A stretch of DNA of 52,421 nt from Bacteroidota bacterium (GCA_020436225.1 JAGQYE010000009.1:1-52421); one strand, 5' to 3'; counted from the stretch's first letter, positions 8,254-15,953 are shown. The notes: a model not told the origin generated them from the sequence alone. Made by a program: numbers and translations.

Positions 8254-8261
8254 CAAAAGTA
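8254..8261 (-). promoter_or_regulatory. -7 box for the SRPBCC gene
   Basis: On the minus strand the sequence reads TACTTTTG, an exact TAnnTTTG match, 29 nt before the ATG at 8224. Confidence 0.45.
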
Positions 8262-8267
8262 CATCGA

Positions 8268-8292
8268 AAAATACTTAATTTTTAAGTATTTT
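8268..8292. repeat. Perfect palindrome in the divergent intergenic region
   Basis: AAAATACTTAA (8268-8278) and TTAAGTATTTT (8282-8292) are perfect 11-bp arms around TTT. The palindrome lies between two divergent genes, next to the minus-strand -7 box, so it could be an operator. Confidence 0.6.
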
Positions 8293-8312
8293 GAGCGATA
8301 TATTGACTTGAT

Positions 8313-8960
8313 ATGACAACCGCACATTCTATAACAACCAGCAAAACAGCACGAGTCTTTACGTATGGAAATTTAAACGAGCAAACTAAATTAGTTTGGA
8401 TAGTTACGCATGGTTATGGTTTTTTGGCTGAATATTTTATCAAAAAATTTGAAGCCTTAAATCCGAATGAAAATTTTGTTATTGTTCCGGAAGCCTTAAA
8501 TCGTTTCTATTTAAAAGATATGTCGGGCAAAGTTGGAGCCTCTTGGATGACAACTGTAGATAGAGAAAATGAGATAAAAGACTATATTCAATATCTAGAT
8601 AACGTTTACAATACATTAATTTCACAAACAAATGCAAAAATTGTTGGTTTAGGTTTTTCGCAAGGAGCTGCTACAATGGCTCGTTGGGCAACGAAAAGCT
8701 CTAAACGCCTAAATAATATAGTATTTTGGGGTGGTAGTATTCCAGAAGAATGCTTTTTGCATCTTGATAAACTTAATTCTCTTTCTCCCTATTTATTGGT
8801 AGGCGACGAAGATGAATTCATCAGCAAAGAAAAATACGAAAGCGTTTTAAAAAGTTTAGATAATATTGGCTTAATATTTTCACATATTTTTTACAAAGGC
8901 GGACATACTATTTTAACTGAACCTTTAATGCAACTCTTTAGCTCCTTAACAAAGTCGTAA
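8313..8960 (+). CDS. Phospholipase/carboxylesterase-type alpha/beta hydrolase
   Basis: This 215-residue cytoplasmic alpha/beta hydrolase of the carboxylesterase/thioesterase-I-like group has oxyanion segment VTHGYG (31-36), nucleophile elbow GFSQG with Ser116, a probable acid in VGDEDEF (Asp165 or Asp167) and His198 in GGHT. All three triad members are in order. No signal peptide is seen. The family hydrolyses short acyl esters or phospholipids, and the natural substrate cannot be told. The gene is divergent from the SRPBCC gene and followed after 68 bp by the RlpA gene, which has its own promoter box. Confidence 0.85.
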   Translation: MTTAHSITTSKTARVFTYGNLNEQTKLVWIVTHGYGFLAEYFIKKFEALNPNENFVIVPEALNRFYLKDMSGKVGASWMTTVDRENEIKDYIQYLDNVYNTLISQTNAKIVGLGFSQGAATMARWATKSSKRLNNIVFWGGSIPEECFLHLDKLNSLSPYLLVGDEDEFISKEKYESVLKSLDNIGLIFSHIFYKGGHTILTEPLMQLFSSLTKS

Positions 8961-8971
8961 AAAGTCGGCAG

Positions 8972-8979
8972 TATCTTTG
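8972..8979 (+). promoter_or_regulatory. -7 box for the rlpA-like gene
   Basis: TATCTTTG, followed by CA, is an exact Bacteroidota -7 match 49 nt before the ATG at 9029. Confidence 0.55.
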
Positions 8980-9028
8980 CAACGTAATTTTTAGGCAAAC
9001 ATAATTTTCTAATCAAAACAAGATTGCC

Positions 9029-9913
9029 ATGAAAAAAACAGTTGTAAGTATTTTATTTATTTTTTCATTTTTATTCGTCCTATCTGCTCAAACAGAATAT
9101 GGCATTGCATCCTACTATGGAAGTAAATTTCATGGTAGAACAACAGCAAGTGGAGAAAAATATAATCAGTATGCATTAACAGCTGCGCACAAGACTTTGC
9201 CTTTAGGAACAGTAGTAAAAGTAACCAACCTCAAAAACGACAAATCTGTATTCGTAAAAATTAATGATAGAGGTCCTTATGTAAAAGGAAGAGTTATCGA
9301 CCTTTCTACTAAAGCAGCTGAATTATTAGGTTATAGAAATAAAGGAACCACTAAAGTAAAAATTGAAATTGTAGATAAAGATATAGTACCTGATGATTTA
9401 TTAGTTGCAAGCACAGAATTACAACAGCAAGATATTGCCAAACAAAATGGAATAAATACAGATACATCTTCAGAAATAGCAAAAGTATCTGTAATGCATC
9501 TTGAAAATGATAGTGCATCTTCAGATTCTGAAAAAGTGAAAGAAGAAACTACAAGCGATATTGTCGCGCCAAGTTTTCCGCCTCAAATGCCGATAACAGA
9601 AGTTAAAGATGCCAATTCGCATGCAACTACTAATCGCAACAGCTATTTTGTCGTTACCAAATTAGACAATTCCAAAAAAGGATTTTACGGGTTGCAATTA
9701 GGTGTTTTCTCTGATATGAATGTCATCTTAGCAATCATTGCTGAATTAGAAGCCAAATACAACCAAAATATGTTGGTTTTACAAGAGGACTTGAACGGAA
9801 AAACGGTTTATAAATTATATGTCGGAAAATACCAAAATAGAGCTTATGCAGATGCATTGAAATCTGTTTTAGCCGATAAATACAACGATGCTTTTGTTGT
9901 GAAATACGAGTAA
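9029..9913 (+). CDS. rlpA: RlpA-like septal lytic transglycosylase with SPOR domain
   Basis: This 294-residue exported protein has a signal peptide (residues 1-20, ending LSAQ), so it is periplasmic and not lipidated. The double-psi beta-barrel domain (about 23-115) shows [48 protein letters not shown] and AAELLGY, including the conserved Asp of NDRGP. A linker of about 95 residues follows. The C-terminal SPOR domain (about 214-294: [25 protein letters not shown]) binds denuded peptidoglycan at division sites. In other bacteria RlpA cleaves glycan strands lacking stem peptides. It has its own promoter and a strong terminator. Confidence 0.92.
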   Translation: MKKTVVSILFIFSFLFVLSAQTEYGIASYYGSKFHGRTTASGEKYNQYALTAAHKTLPLGTVVKVTNLKNDKSVFVKINDRGPYVKGRVIDLSTKAAELLGYRNKGTTKVKIEIVDKDIVPDDLLVASTELQQQDIAKQNGINTDTSSEIAKVSVMHLENDSASSDSEKVKEETTSDIVAPSFPPQMPITEVKDANSHATTNRNSYFVVTKLDNSKKGFYGLQLGVFSDMNVILAIIAELEAKYNQNMLVLQEDLNGKTVYKLYVGKYQNRAYADALKSVLADKYNDAFVVKYE

Positions 9914-9949
9914 AAAATCCAAGCACCAAAATATATCCAACCAACCTTT

Positions 9950-9999
9950 AATACAGATACATTGCCGGAGTTCGCTGCTGTAATGTATCTGTATTTTTT
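9950..9999 (+). terminator. Rho-independent terminator after rlpA
   Basis: AATACAGATACATT (9950-9963) pairs perfectly with AATGTATCTGTATT (9982-9995), a 14-bp stem around an 18-nt loop, and a T run follows. Confidence 0.9.
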
Positions 10000-10047
10000 A
10001 TTTGCAAGCAGCGTCTCACGTAGTGGACACTGCGCATAATAAACATC

Positions 10048-10073
10048 GCAGAGACCTTTTCAAGAGACTCTGC
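10048..10073. repeat. Imperfect hairpin between rlpA and the acyl-CoA dehydrogenase gene
   Basis: GCAGAG and CTCTGC (6 bp plus flanking partial pairing) enclose a 14-nt loop, just 3' of the minus-strand dehydrogenase gene. No T run follows on either strand, so it is a weak terminator candidate or part of a dispersed repeat. Confidence 0.35.
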
Positions 10074-10089
10074 TAAGAAGAAAGATTTT

Positions 10090-11292
10090 TTATTTCAATT
10101 CTGATGAAGTTTTATTTAATAATCTTCTTGCAATAATAAGTTGCTGAATTTGTTGTGTGCCTTCAAAAATGTCTAATATTTTAGAATCTCTCGCCCATTT
10201 TTCAATCAATTCTTTATAAGAATAACCTAACGCACCACAAAGTTCAATACACTTTAACGCCGATGCATTCGTAGTGCGTGCTGCTTTTGCTTTGCAAACT
10301 GATGCTTCTAATGTATTCGGAATTCTATTATCAGCCATCCAAGCAGCTTTTAAAGTAAGCAATCGCGCAGCTTCATAATCGGCTTCCATTCTATAAAGCT
10401 CTGCTTCTGCTGCACGCACATTGTTAATAGGCGTTTTATAATCCAACGAAATTTCATTTTTCAATAATTCTTTTGTTCGTTCTAATGTTGCTTCTGCAAC
10501 ACCATTTGCCATTGAAGCCACAAAAGGTCTTGTATTGTCGAATGTTTCCATTACACCACCAAAACCTTTTTTTACATCAATATCCGGACTGCCCAATAAA
10601 TTGGCTGCCGGCACTCTACATTCAGTAAACACTATCGCAGCTGTGTCGGATGCTTTGATACCTAATTTTTTTTCTAAGCGCACCACTTCCATTCCCGGTG
10701 TTCCTTTCTCCACCACAAATGATTTTATGGCTGCTTTGCCTATTGATTTATCTAAGGTTGCCCACACTACAACAGCATTACAACGCTCGCCTGCCGTAAC
10801 AAAAATCTTTTCGCCATTCAACACATATTCATCACCTTCTTTTCTTGCAGTAGTAGTAATTGCTGAAGAATCGGAACCACAATTCGGTTCAGTGATAGCC
10901 ATTGCCGCCCACACTTCTGCAAAGCGTTCTTTTTGTTCTTTATTGGCAACTGCACTAATTGCAGCATTGCCCAATCCTTGTCGCGGAATTGATAACAGCA
11001 AACCGACATCACCATAACACATTGCTTGGATATTGATGCAATTTGCCATATTGCCGCCATTCTTCACACTCGAATTTGCATCGTTAGTGTCTGATTTTCC
11101 TGATGCGCCACCGATTGCACCTTCAGAACCATCATTTAACCCATTTAAACCTGCTGCCAGCAAGTCGAGTTCTTTTGGATATGCATGTTCTTCTAAATCG
11201 TATTTTCTTGAAATAGGTCGGAATATATTTTTTGCTGCGATAGTAGCCATTTGTGCTACACCATTAAACTTTTTTGGAATCTCTAAATTCAT
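10090..11292 (-). CDS. Acyl-CoA dehydrogenase subunit with catalytic Glu, lacking the usual FAD-contact Arg motif
   Basis: This 400-residue flavoprotein should introduce a trans-2,3 double bond into acyl-CoA. It keeps the FAD/substrate motif ITEPNCGSD (133-141), the segment NGEKIFVTAGE and the catalytic base in IFEGTQQIQQ (Glu377). Where homotetrameric relatives have R-x-x-FG-x-PI-x-x-x-Q, it has LLKNEISLDYKTPINNVRA (277-294), so that motif is lost. A Gly/Ser/Asn-rich insertion occupies residues 47-80. It lies 11 bp downstream of a second acyl-CoA dehydrogenase gene that has the opposite set of intact motifs, suggesting a heteromer. The substrate is unknown. Confidence 0.9.
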   Translation of the reverse strand: MNLEIPKKFNGVAQMATIAAKNIFRPISRKYDLEEHAYPKELDLLAAGLNGLNDGSEGAIGGASGKSDTNDANSSVKNGGNMANCINIQAMCYGDVGLLLSIPRQGLGNAAISAVANKEQKERFAEVWAAMAITEPNCGSDSSAITTTARKEGDEYVLNGEKIFVTAGERCNAVVVWATLDKSIGKAAIKSFVVEKGTPGMEVVRLEKKLGIKASDTAAIVFTECRVPAANLLGSPDIDVKKGFGGVMETFDNTRPFVASMANGVAEATLERTKELLKNEISLDYKTPINNVRAAEAELYRMEADYEAARLLTLKAAWMADNRIPNTLEASVCKAKAARTTNASALKCIELCGALGYSYKELIEKWARDSKILDIFEGTQQIQQLIIARRLLNKTSSELK

Positions 11293-11303
11293 TTTTTAAT
11301 TTT

Positions 11304-12632
11304 TTATAGATGAATACTATTATACATGATAGAAACAGCACGTAAATCGCGGTACCAACGTTCTACCGGAAAATCTTTGATGTAACCATGACCGCCTAAC
11401 AATTGAACGCCATTAGAGCCAATTTGCATAGATTTATCGCTGCAACAAACATGTGCTAAATATGCAGCACGCATAAAGTCAATGCCTTGCTCTGCTTGTG
11501 CTACTGCACGCTGTGTTAAAATGCGCATAGCATCTAATTCTATTTTCATATCAGCAATCATAAATGCTACTGCTTGTCGGTTGCTAATTGGTTCGCCAAA
11601 TGCAACTCTATCATTTGCGTATGAGATAACATAATCCAAAACAGCTTGACAAGCACCGACTGCCAATGCACACCAGCCTAATTTTGCCATTTGTATAAAC
11701 CGATGATAATCTATACCACCTGCTTCACCTAATTGTGCGCTTTTGTGAACACGAACATTATTTAGAATTATATCACTTAGTTGTGCCGATTTTAAGCCCA
11801 TAGCTTCACTATCAGTTATTGTAACACCATCTTGGTCTGCATCAACCATAAATAGTTGATTGTCGCCATTTTCAAGTTGAGCTGCAATTAAAAAATATTG
11901 ACATTTTTTTCCGAATGGAATTAACGTTTTTGTTCCGTTTAAAATAAAATGTTCATCTTCAATGATGGCCGTTGTAGTTAATTGATATGGATTAAAAAGT
12001 GGTTGTAATTCGTTGATGGCAATGCCTGCATATAATTTTTCTTCTTTAAAATATTCAGGAATTAATTCGGTTTGTTGCGCTTCACTTCCATATTCTACTA
12101 ATGCATTAATTACAGCATTGGAAGAATATAATGAGTATGCTTGACCTAAATCGCCATAGGCTAAAGTTTCTAAAATCAGCATTTGAGTGGTAATGGATTT
12201 CTCATTACTTAAACCACCTAAAGCTTCCGGAGTTTGTAAATAAGCTAATTGTAAATCGTTGTATGCATTCCAAATTTCATCAGAAATTTCTTTTTTCTCG
12301 TCTTGTTCTTGTGCTGCTGCACGTAATGCAACAGCAAACTCTTTTACAGATTCTTGAATCAGAGTTTGATCATCTGTATAATTTAAATCGAAAAAATCAT
12401 CAGGAATTTTATTGGAAAATCTATCAGGTGATTTTGCAGAAGATTGGAAAATCTTGCCTAAACTTTTTCCTGCTTTTATTCCATTTTTTGTTCCTTGATA
12501 AATAAATTTTTCCGACAATTCTCTCAACTTTAAACGTTGTGCAATTGGTGCATCTAATACTTTGTTATAGAAAACAAAATAATCATCGAGAGGAAGTTTT
12601 TGCCAGAAACTTTTTTTGGATTCATTTTTCAT
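11304..12632 (-). CDS. Acyl-CoA dehydrogenase-like subunit lacking the catalytic Glu
   Basis: The 442-residue protein has the acyl-CoA dehydrogenase fold (GGLSNE near 139, LAYGDLGQAYS, NGTKTLIPFG, GGHGYIKDFPVERWYRDLR near the end) after an extended N-terminus of about 85 residues. Three things stand out. The TEP-x-x-GSD flavin motif is replaced by INELQPLFNP (206-215). The sequence ends at SIMYNSIHL, so the Glu of the Y-E-G-T motif is replaced by Tyr/Asn and nothing follows. RVAFGEPISNRQ (342-353), the FAD-contact motif, is kept. It is unlikely to be active alone. It lies 11 bp upstream of a partner with the complementary motifs. A promoter is not clear; upstream lies repeat-rich DNA. Confidence 0.88.
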   Translation of the reverse strand: MKNESKKSFWQKLPLDDYFVFYNKVLDAPIAQRLKLRELSEKFIYQGTKNGIKAGKSLGKIFQSSAKSPDRFSNKIPDDFFDLNYTDDQTLIQESVKEFAVALRAAAQEQDEKKEISDEIWNAYNDLQLAYLQTPEALGGLSNEKSITTQMLILETLAYGDLGQAYSLYSSNAVINALVEYGSEAQQTELIPEYFKEEKLYAGIAINELQPLFNPYQLTTTAIIEDEHFILNGTKTLIPFGKKCQYFLIAAQLENGDNQLFMVDADQDGVTITDSEAMGLKSAQLSDIILNNVRVHKSAQLGEAGGIDYHRFIQMAKLGWCALAVGACQAVLDYVISYANDRVAFGEPISNRQAVAFMIADMKIELDAMRILTQRAVAQAEQGIDFMRAAYLAHVCCSDKSMQIGSNGVQLLGGHGYIKDFPVERWYRDLRAVSIMYNSIHL

Positions 12633-12718
12633 TAAAAATTATTTTGGTGTAAATGTAAAGTTTGTTTAATGATTTCATCTTAACTTAAGAAAAAAAAGTG
12701 ATGCGTGAAGAGCAAAGA

Positions 12719-12746
12719 GTAGTAAGTATTGAGTAGTAAGTAGTAA
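12719..12746 (+). repeat. Period-7 tandem repeat (GTAGTAA type)
   Basis: The units read GTAGTAA, GTATTGA, GTAGTAA, GTAGTAA. They share the 7-nt period and GTNRTNA-like pattern of the heptads at 3140, 3547 and 48225. Confidence 0.7.
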
Positions 12747-12772
12747 GATCTTTCTTTCCATGGTTTGTTCCT

Positions 12773-12818
12773 TCACTAATCAAAAATATAATGTTTCGTA
12801 CGGACTCTAACCATGGCT
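12773..12818 (-). repeat. Dispersed repeat, copy A
   Basis: This 46-bp segment is about 80% identical to 14770-14815. On the minus strand the shared core is AGCCATGG, then GTCCG-ACGAAACATT. A third, shorter relative is at 16281-16310. Confidence 0.75.
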
Positions 12819-12822
12819 TTCA

Positions 12823-12849
12823 TGTCATTACCTTGCAAAAGGAAATCTC
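12823..12849 (-). repeat. REP-like palindrome, copy 0 (inverted)
   Basis: On the minus strand it reads GAGATTTCC-TTTTGC-AAGG-TAATGACA and aligns with the copy at 12911-12936 in the opposite orientation, making an inverted doublet with 61 bp between. Confidence 0.65.
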
Positions 12850-12869
12850 ATTTTTTGCTTGGTAGTCGA

Positions 12870-12887
12870 ACGGGTCACAAGACCCGT
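12870..12887. repeat. ACGGGT/ACCCGT hairpin between two REP-like copies
   Basis: A perfect 6-bp GC-rich stem with a CACAAG loop sits between the inverted REP-like copies, so the whole 12823-12936 segment can fold as one cruciform-like structure. Confidence 0.6.
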
Positions 12888-12910
12888 CGAGGGCGAGGTA
12901 CTTTCTTATT

Positions 12911-12936
12911 GAGATTCCCGCTTTTGCGAGAATGAC
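12911..12936 (+). repeat. REP-like palindrome, copy 1
   Basis: GAGATTCCCGC, TTTT, then GCGAGAATGAC: a 26-bp palindromic unit. The near-identical unit is at 16354-16379, and a diverged inverted unit is at 34243-34268. Confidence 0.75.
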
Positions 12937-12982
12937 ATTGCGTGCTTTGCGATTAAATAATAAAAAAATAAATACAAAATAT

Positions 12983-14578
12983 TTAATTAAACTCCGGATT
13001 ATTTTTCTTCATCGGGATTTTGCTCATTGCTCGTTCTGCTATGGCTGTTATACTTAAGCTTGGATTTACGCCAGGATTTGCCGATATCATACTACCATCG
13101 CAAACCATCATATTTTTATAATTGAACACAAAATTATCTTTATCAATCACTCCGCTTTGCGCATCTTTGCCCATACATGCACCGCCCAAAATATGTGCAG
13201 TTGTTGGAATGCCAAATAAGGTTTCTGTATTGATGACCATCGATTTCCCGTCAATAATTTTTTCTACTTCGTGTGCAATTTCCTGTGCCTTCGAATTAAA
13301 TGCCGTTGGTGCTGGTCCGGAATCTAAAGTAGTTTTTAATCCACCTAAAATATTGCGTTTAAAACTCAAGCTGGAATCTATACTTTCCATATACAACAAT
13401 ATTTGCGTGCGCTTACTCCAATCATCTACAAAGAAAATTTTTAAGTTGGCAATTGGATGCACCACAAAATCTTTTATCATTCTATATAAACGCGAGAAGA
13501 AAGTTTTACCATGTACCATTGGTGCCATAAAGATGCGCCAAAAACCGGCACCTTCAGAATATTTTACCGGTTCTAAATGTCGGCTTTCATCAATATTTAC
13601 TATTGAACCAATGGCAATACCTTCGGAGAAGGAAACATCTTTTCTAAACGTAGTAACTCCGATTAAACTTTCTGAATTGGTGCGTATTCCTGAACCTAAT
13701 GTATTGGATAAATTTGGTAAAGATTTTTCTTTCAACTTCAACAACAAATCTATCGTTCCTAAGACACCACCTGAAAAAATTACTGCTTTTGCTGTAACGC
13801 TTCCATGTTTTGGAAAATAAGAAAGAGAATCTTTGTATTTAATTTCATACCCATCGCTACCATCAATGTTTCCTAATGGTTTCACGTCATACACTAATTT
13901 TTCTGCGATGATTTCTACACCGAGTTGTTGTGCTAAATGCAAGTAATTTTTATCAAGTGTATTTTTTGCATTAAAGCGGCAACCCAACATACATCCACCA
14001 CATAAATTGCAACCGGTTCTGTCCGGACCTTTGCCTTCAAAATAAGGGTCGGGAACGGTTTCGTTGGGTTTACCAAAATAAACGGCTACATTGGTTTTAT
14101 CGAAGGCATCTGGTCTGCCCATTTTTGTTGCTAATTCCTGCATCACTTTATCACTACGACTCATATACGGATGTCGCTCTGCTCCTAACATTTTCAATGC
14201 GGTTGCATAAAAAGGTTGTAAAACTTCTTGCCAATTATCTAAGCCTTTCCAATGTCCGCTGTTGTAAAATTCTGATTTGGGTACAGGCAAAGTATTGGCA
14301 TACACCAAAGAACCGCCGCCAACACCAACACCGCTGACGATGGCTACATGGCGATAAAAAGTGAGCTTAAACAAGCCTTGCATTCCGAGTTTTGGCAACC
14401 ACATCCATTTGCGTAAATTCCAATTGGTAGTCGGAAAATCTTCGGGCTTTTTGAACCATTTTCCTTTTTCTATAACTAATACTTTATATCCTTTTTCTGC
14501 TAATCTTAATGCTGATACCGAGCCGCCAAAGCCACTGCCAATGATGACATAATCGTATTCCAAATTATTTGTTTGCAT
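12983..14578 (-). CDS. GMC-family FAD-dependent oxidoreductase (cholesterol-oxidase-like)
   Basis: This 531-residue flavoenzyme of the glucose-methanol-choline family starts with the Rossmann FAD motif VIIGSGFGGSVSALRLAEKG (11-30). SGVGVGGGSLVYANT is the second flavin segment. CNLCGGCMLGCRFNAKNTLDKNYL is a cysteine-rich segment common in the cholesterol-oxidase-like branch. The C-terminal substrate/FAD domain shows ILGGACMGKD and VCDGSMISANPGVNPSLSITAIAERA. It oxidises an alcohol group to ketone or aldehyde with O2 or another acceptor. The substrate cannot be inferred. No Tat-type or Sec signal is seen. Repeat-rich DNA lies on both sides, so no operon partner is evident. Confidence 0.9.
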   Translation of the reverse strand: MQTNNLEYDYVIIGSGFGGSVSALRLAEKGYKVLVIEKGKWFKKPEDFPTTNWNLRKWMWLPKLGMQGLFKLTFYRHVAIVSGVGVGGGSLVYANTLPVPKSEFYNSGHWKGLDNWQEVLQPFYATALKMLGAERHPYMSRSDKVMQELATKMGRPDAFDKTNVAVYFGKPNETVPDPYFEGKGPDRTGCNLCGGCMLGCRFNAKNTLDKNYLHLAQQLGVEIIAEKLVYDVKPLGNIDGSDGYEIKYKDSLSYFPKHGSVTAKAVIFSGGVLGTIDLLLKLKEKSLPNLSNTLGSGIRTNSESLIGVTTFRKDVSFSEGIAIGSIVNIDESRHLEPVKYSEGAGFWRIFMAPMVHGKTFFSRLYRMIKDFVVHPIANLKIFFVDDWSKRTQILLYMESIDSSLSFKRNILGGLKTTLDSGPAPTAFNSKAQEIAHEVEKIIDGKSMVINTETLFGIPTTAHILGGACMGKDAQSGVIDKDNFVFNYKNMMVCDGSMISANPGVNPSLSITAIAERAMSKIPMKKNNPEFN

Positions 14579-14737
14579 ATACCGGTTTATATTACAATGT
14601 ACTATTTATGCTTGAATAAAATAAGCATAAATGAAAGAAATTAAATGAATATGTTTATTTCCTTACAAGAGATAAATTGTTTTGTGTGTATATGAACTGA
14701 AACAATTTGCTAATTAGCCAATTAAATAATTGCAATT

Positions 14738-14938
14738 TTATTGAAGTAAACTTGCATTAGCTTGTGTCATCATAAACCAGAAATAAAATGTTTCGTGCGG
14801 ACACGAGCCATGGCTAAGGTCTAAAATTTCACGCTTGGTTAAATCTGTTTCGAGATACTCGGTGATGATTTTGAGTTTAAACTCATCGCTGAAAACCGTA
14901 GGTGGATGAGGTCGTTTTTTGATGTCTGTATTTTTCAT
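14738..14938 (-). pseudogene. Truncated transposase N-terminus fused to a dispersed repeat
   Basis: The 66-residue frame begins like an IS3-type OrfA helix-turn-helix: FSDEFKLKIITEYLETDLTKREILDL. After that it does not continue as a transposase. It runs into the dispersed repeat at 14770-14815, which supplies the out-of-place residues SHGSCPHETFYF, and then stops. This is therefore a broken insertion sequence whose 3' part was lost or replaced by the repeat. A perfect inverted repeat (14939-14960) directly precedes the ATG and may be the old promoter or end region. The family call is tentative. Confidence 0.55.
14770..14815 (-). repeat. Dispersed repeat, copy B (inside the transposase remnant)
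   Basis: About 80% identical to 12773-12818. It carries the inverted core CGTG-CGGA-CACG and AGCCATGGCT. Confidence 0.75.
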
Positions 14939-14960
14939 TTTACACTGTTTTTAGTGTAAA
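14939..14960. repeat. Perfect inverted repeat upstream of the transposase remnant
   Basis: TTTACACT and AGTGTAAA are perfect 8-bp arms with a GTTTTT loop, immediately 5' of the remnant's start codon. Confidence 0.65.
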
Positions 14961-14997
14961 CCTATTTCAGGACGAGACAAGAAGCAGCAAGCTCCAA

Positions 14998-15027
14998 GTT
15001 TGCACGTCAGCCCGCCTGACGCAAAAC
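14998..15027. repeat. GC-rich hairpin 3' of the nuclease gene
   Basis: CGTCAG and CTGACG form a 6-bp stem around CCCGC, extended outward by GTTTG/CAAAAC with a small bulge. Its base composition is clearly higher in GC than its surroundings. It may be the downstream half of a recombination-type flank of the nuclease gene. Confidence 0.5.
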
Positions 15028-15047
15028 CCGTGTTACAAGCTGTTTTT

Positions 15048-15953
15048 TTATTCGTCTCCAAGATACCGGTTTTTAAGTTCTTTTGTCCAATTTGCAGTTG
15101 AAATACTTGTCAACGTTTTAATAAAGTCGTCTAAATGGCAAGGATAAAAACAATTTTGCTCGTCATTGTCAAACGCAAGATATTGTTTGTAGCCGTCAAC
15201 ACCTTTTTGACATTGACTGTTTTTTGAAGGAAACAGAAAAACAAAAAATCCTTCGTCATAGTCTTGTCTTGTTGCAATGCAAAGAAGGTGGTCTCGCCAA
15301 ATTTGTGAAAGTGATGGTTGTCGTAAAAAGTCAACGCTGTTAGGTTTGAATAGTCCGCAAGTATTGGTTAAAGTCGCATATTGCTCTTTGAAGTTTTTAT
15401 TTGCCTTGTCTTTGGTTTCTTCTTTTAAACTTTCAGCATATTTTACTTCAATTCCAACAAACCCCTTTTTGTCGTCTTTTTTGTATTCTACAAAAACGTC
15501 AAACGCAGAATGGTCGCCAATATATTTTGTGTCGCCACGTCCGGGCGAATATTCAAACTTAACTGCTGTAATTGTGTCAATACGGTTTGGAAAAAGTTGT
15601 TTGAAATATTTTGTCGCCAAGTCTAAGTCAAAATGAAGTTCGCCAAACAAGTTGAAGCAAAGAGGTTGAGAGGAAAGTAAGTTGTTCCAAATTCTTGGTT
15701 CGCCAATAAGTCCGCCTGTCTTTTTTTTATTTGCAATTTCGTGTGTTACAAGTTGTCTAATGTTGTCGGTTAGGAAATTTGCTTTGCTTGTCTTTGCAAA
15801 TTCTGTGTCAATGAAGTTACCAAGTTTTAATTCTGGAAAACCTTTTTGTTGTCGCCACTTGCTTTGAAGTAGTCGTGCATAAGCTGAAAAGTCCGTGTCT
15901 TGCGGATAGTCAACATTGTATTTTATTCTTTCGTCTTTTGTTGGTCTTGTCAT
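15048..15953 (-). CDS. Putative PD-(D/E)XK nuclease, PGN_0703-like restriction endonuclease family
   Basis: The 301-residue protein carries a PD-(D/E)XK core: Asp152 in SAFDVFVEY, then Glu169-Val-Lys171 in GFVGIEVKYAE. Upstream, EPRIWNNLLSSQPLCFNLFGEL (about 85-106) matches the conserved segment of the PGN_0703-like family of putative restriction endonucleases. A role in DNA cleavage, perhaps in defence, is therefore likely. No methyltransferase or other restriction component is adjacent. The gene is isolated between GC-rich hairpins (14998-15027 and 15991-16102), a transposase remnant and REP-like repeats. This is typical of a horizontally acquired accessory gene. Target and activity are unknown. 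Confidence 0.75.
   Translation of the reverse strand: MTRPTKDERIKYNVDYPQDTDFSAYARLLQSKWRQQKGFPELKLGNFIDTEFAKTSKANFLTDNIRQLVTHEIANKKKTGGLIGEPRIWNNLLSSQPLCFNLFGELHFDLDLATKYFKQLFPNRIDTITAVKFEYSPGRGDTKYIGDHSAFDVFVEYKKDDKKGFVGIEVKYAESLKEETKDKANKNFKEQYATLTNTCGLFKPNSVDFLRQPSLSQIWRDHLLCIATRQDYDEGFFVFLFPSKNSQCQKGVDGYKQYLAFDNDEQNCFYPCHLDDFIKTLTSISTANWTKELKNRYLGDE

Larger units (their letters stand above)
12633..12982. other. Gene-free, repeat-rich stretch
   Basis: This 350-bp interval has no credible gene. In order it holds period-7 repeats (12719-12746), one copy of a 46-bp dispersed repeat (12773-12818), an inverted pair of REP-like palindromes (12823-12849 and 12911-12936) around an ACGGGT/ACCCGT hairpin (12870-12887), and a CTTTGCG-type short repeat near 12950. 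Confidence 0.75.

Noticed and set aside
10535-11299. Two long plus-strand frames opposite the acyl-CoA dehydrogenase gene (160 and 88 codons)
   Set aside because: Shadow frames; no start signal, and the composition is that of reversed codons of the real gene.
13122-13820. A 232-codon open frame on the plus strand opposite the GMC oxidoreductase gene
   Set aside because: It is an antisense shadow. The residues have no domain pattern, and the minus-strand gene explains the conservation-like codon structure fully.
10090-14578. Sterol-degradation cluster (cholesterol-oxidase-like enzyme plus ChsE-like dehydrogenase pair, with a monooxygenase elsewhere)
   Set aside because: The resemblance is at superfamily level only. 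No other ring-degradation genes are present, the GMC gene is separated by a repeat-rich spacer, and the monooxygenase is 37 kb away.
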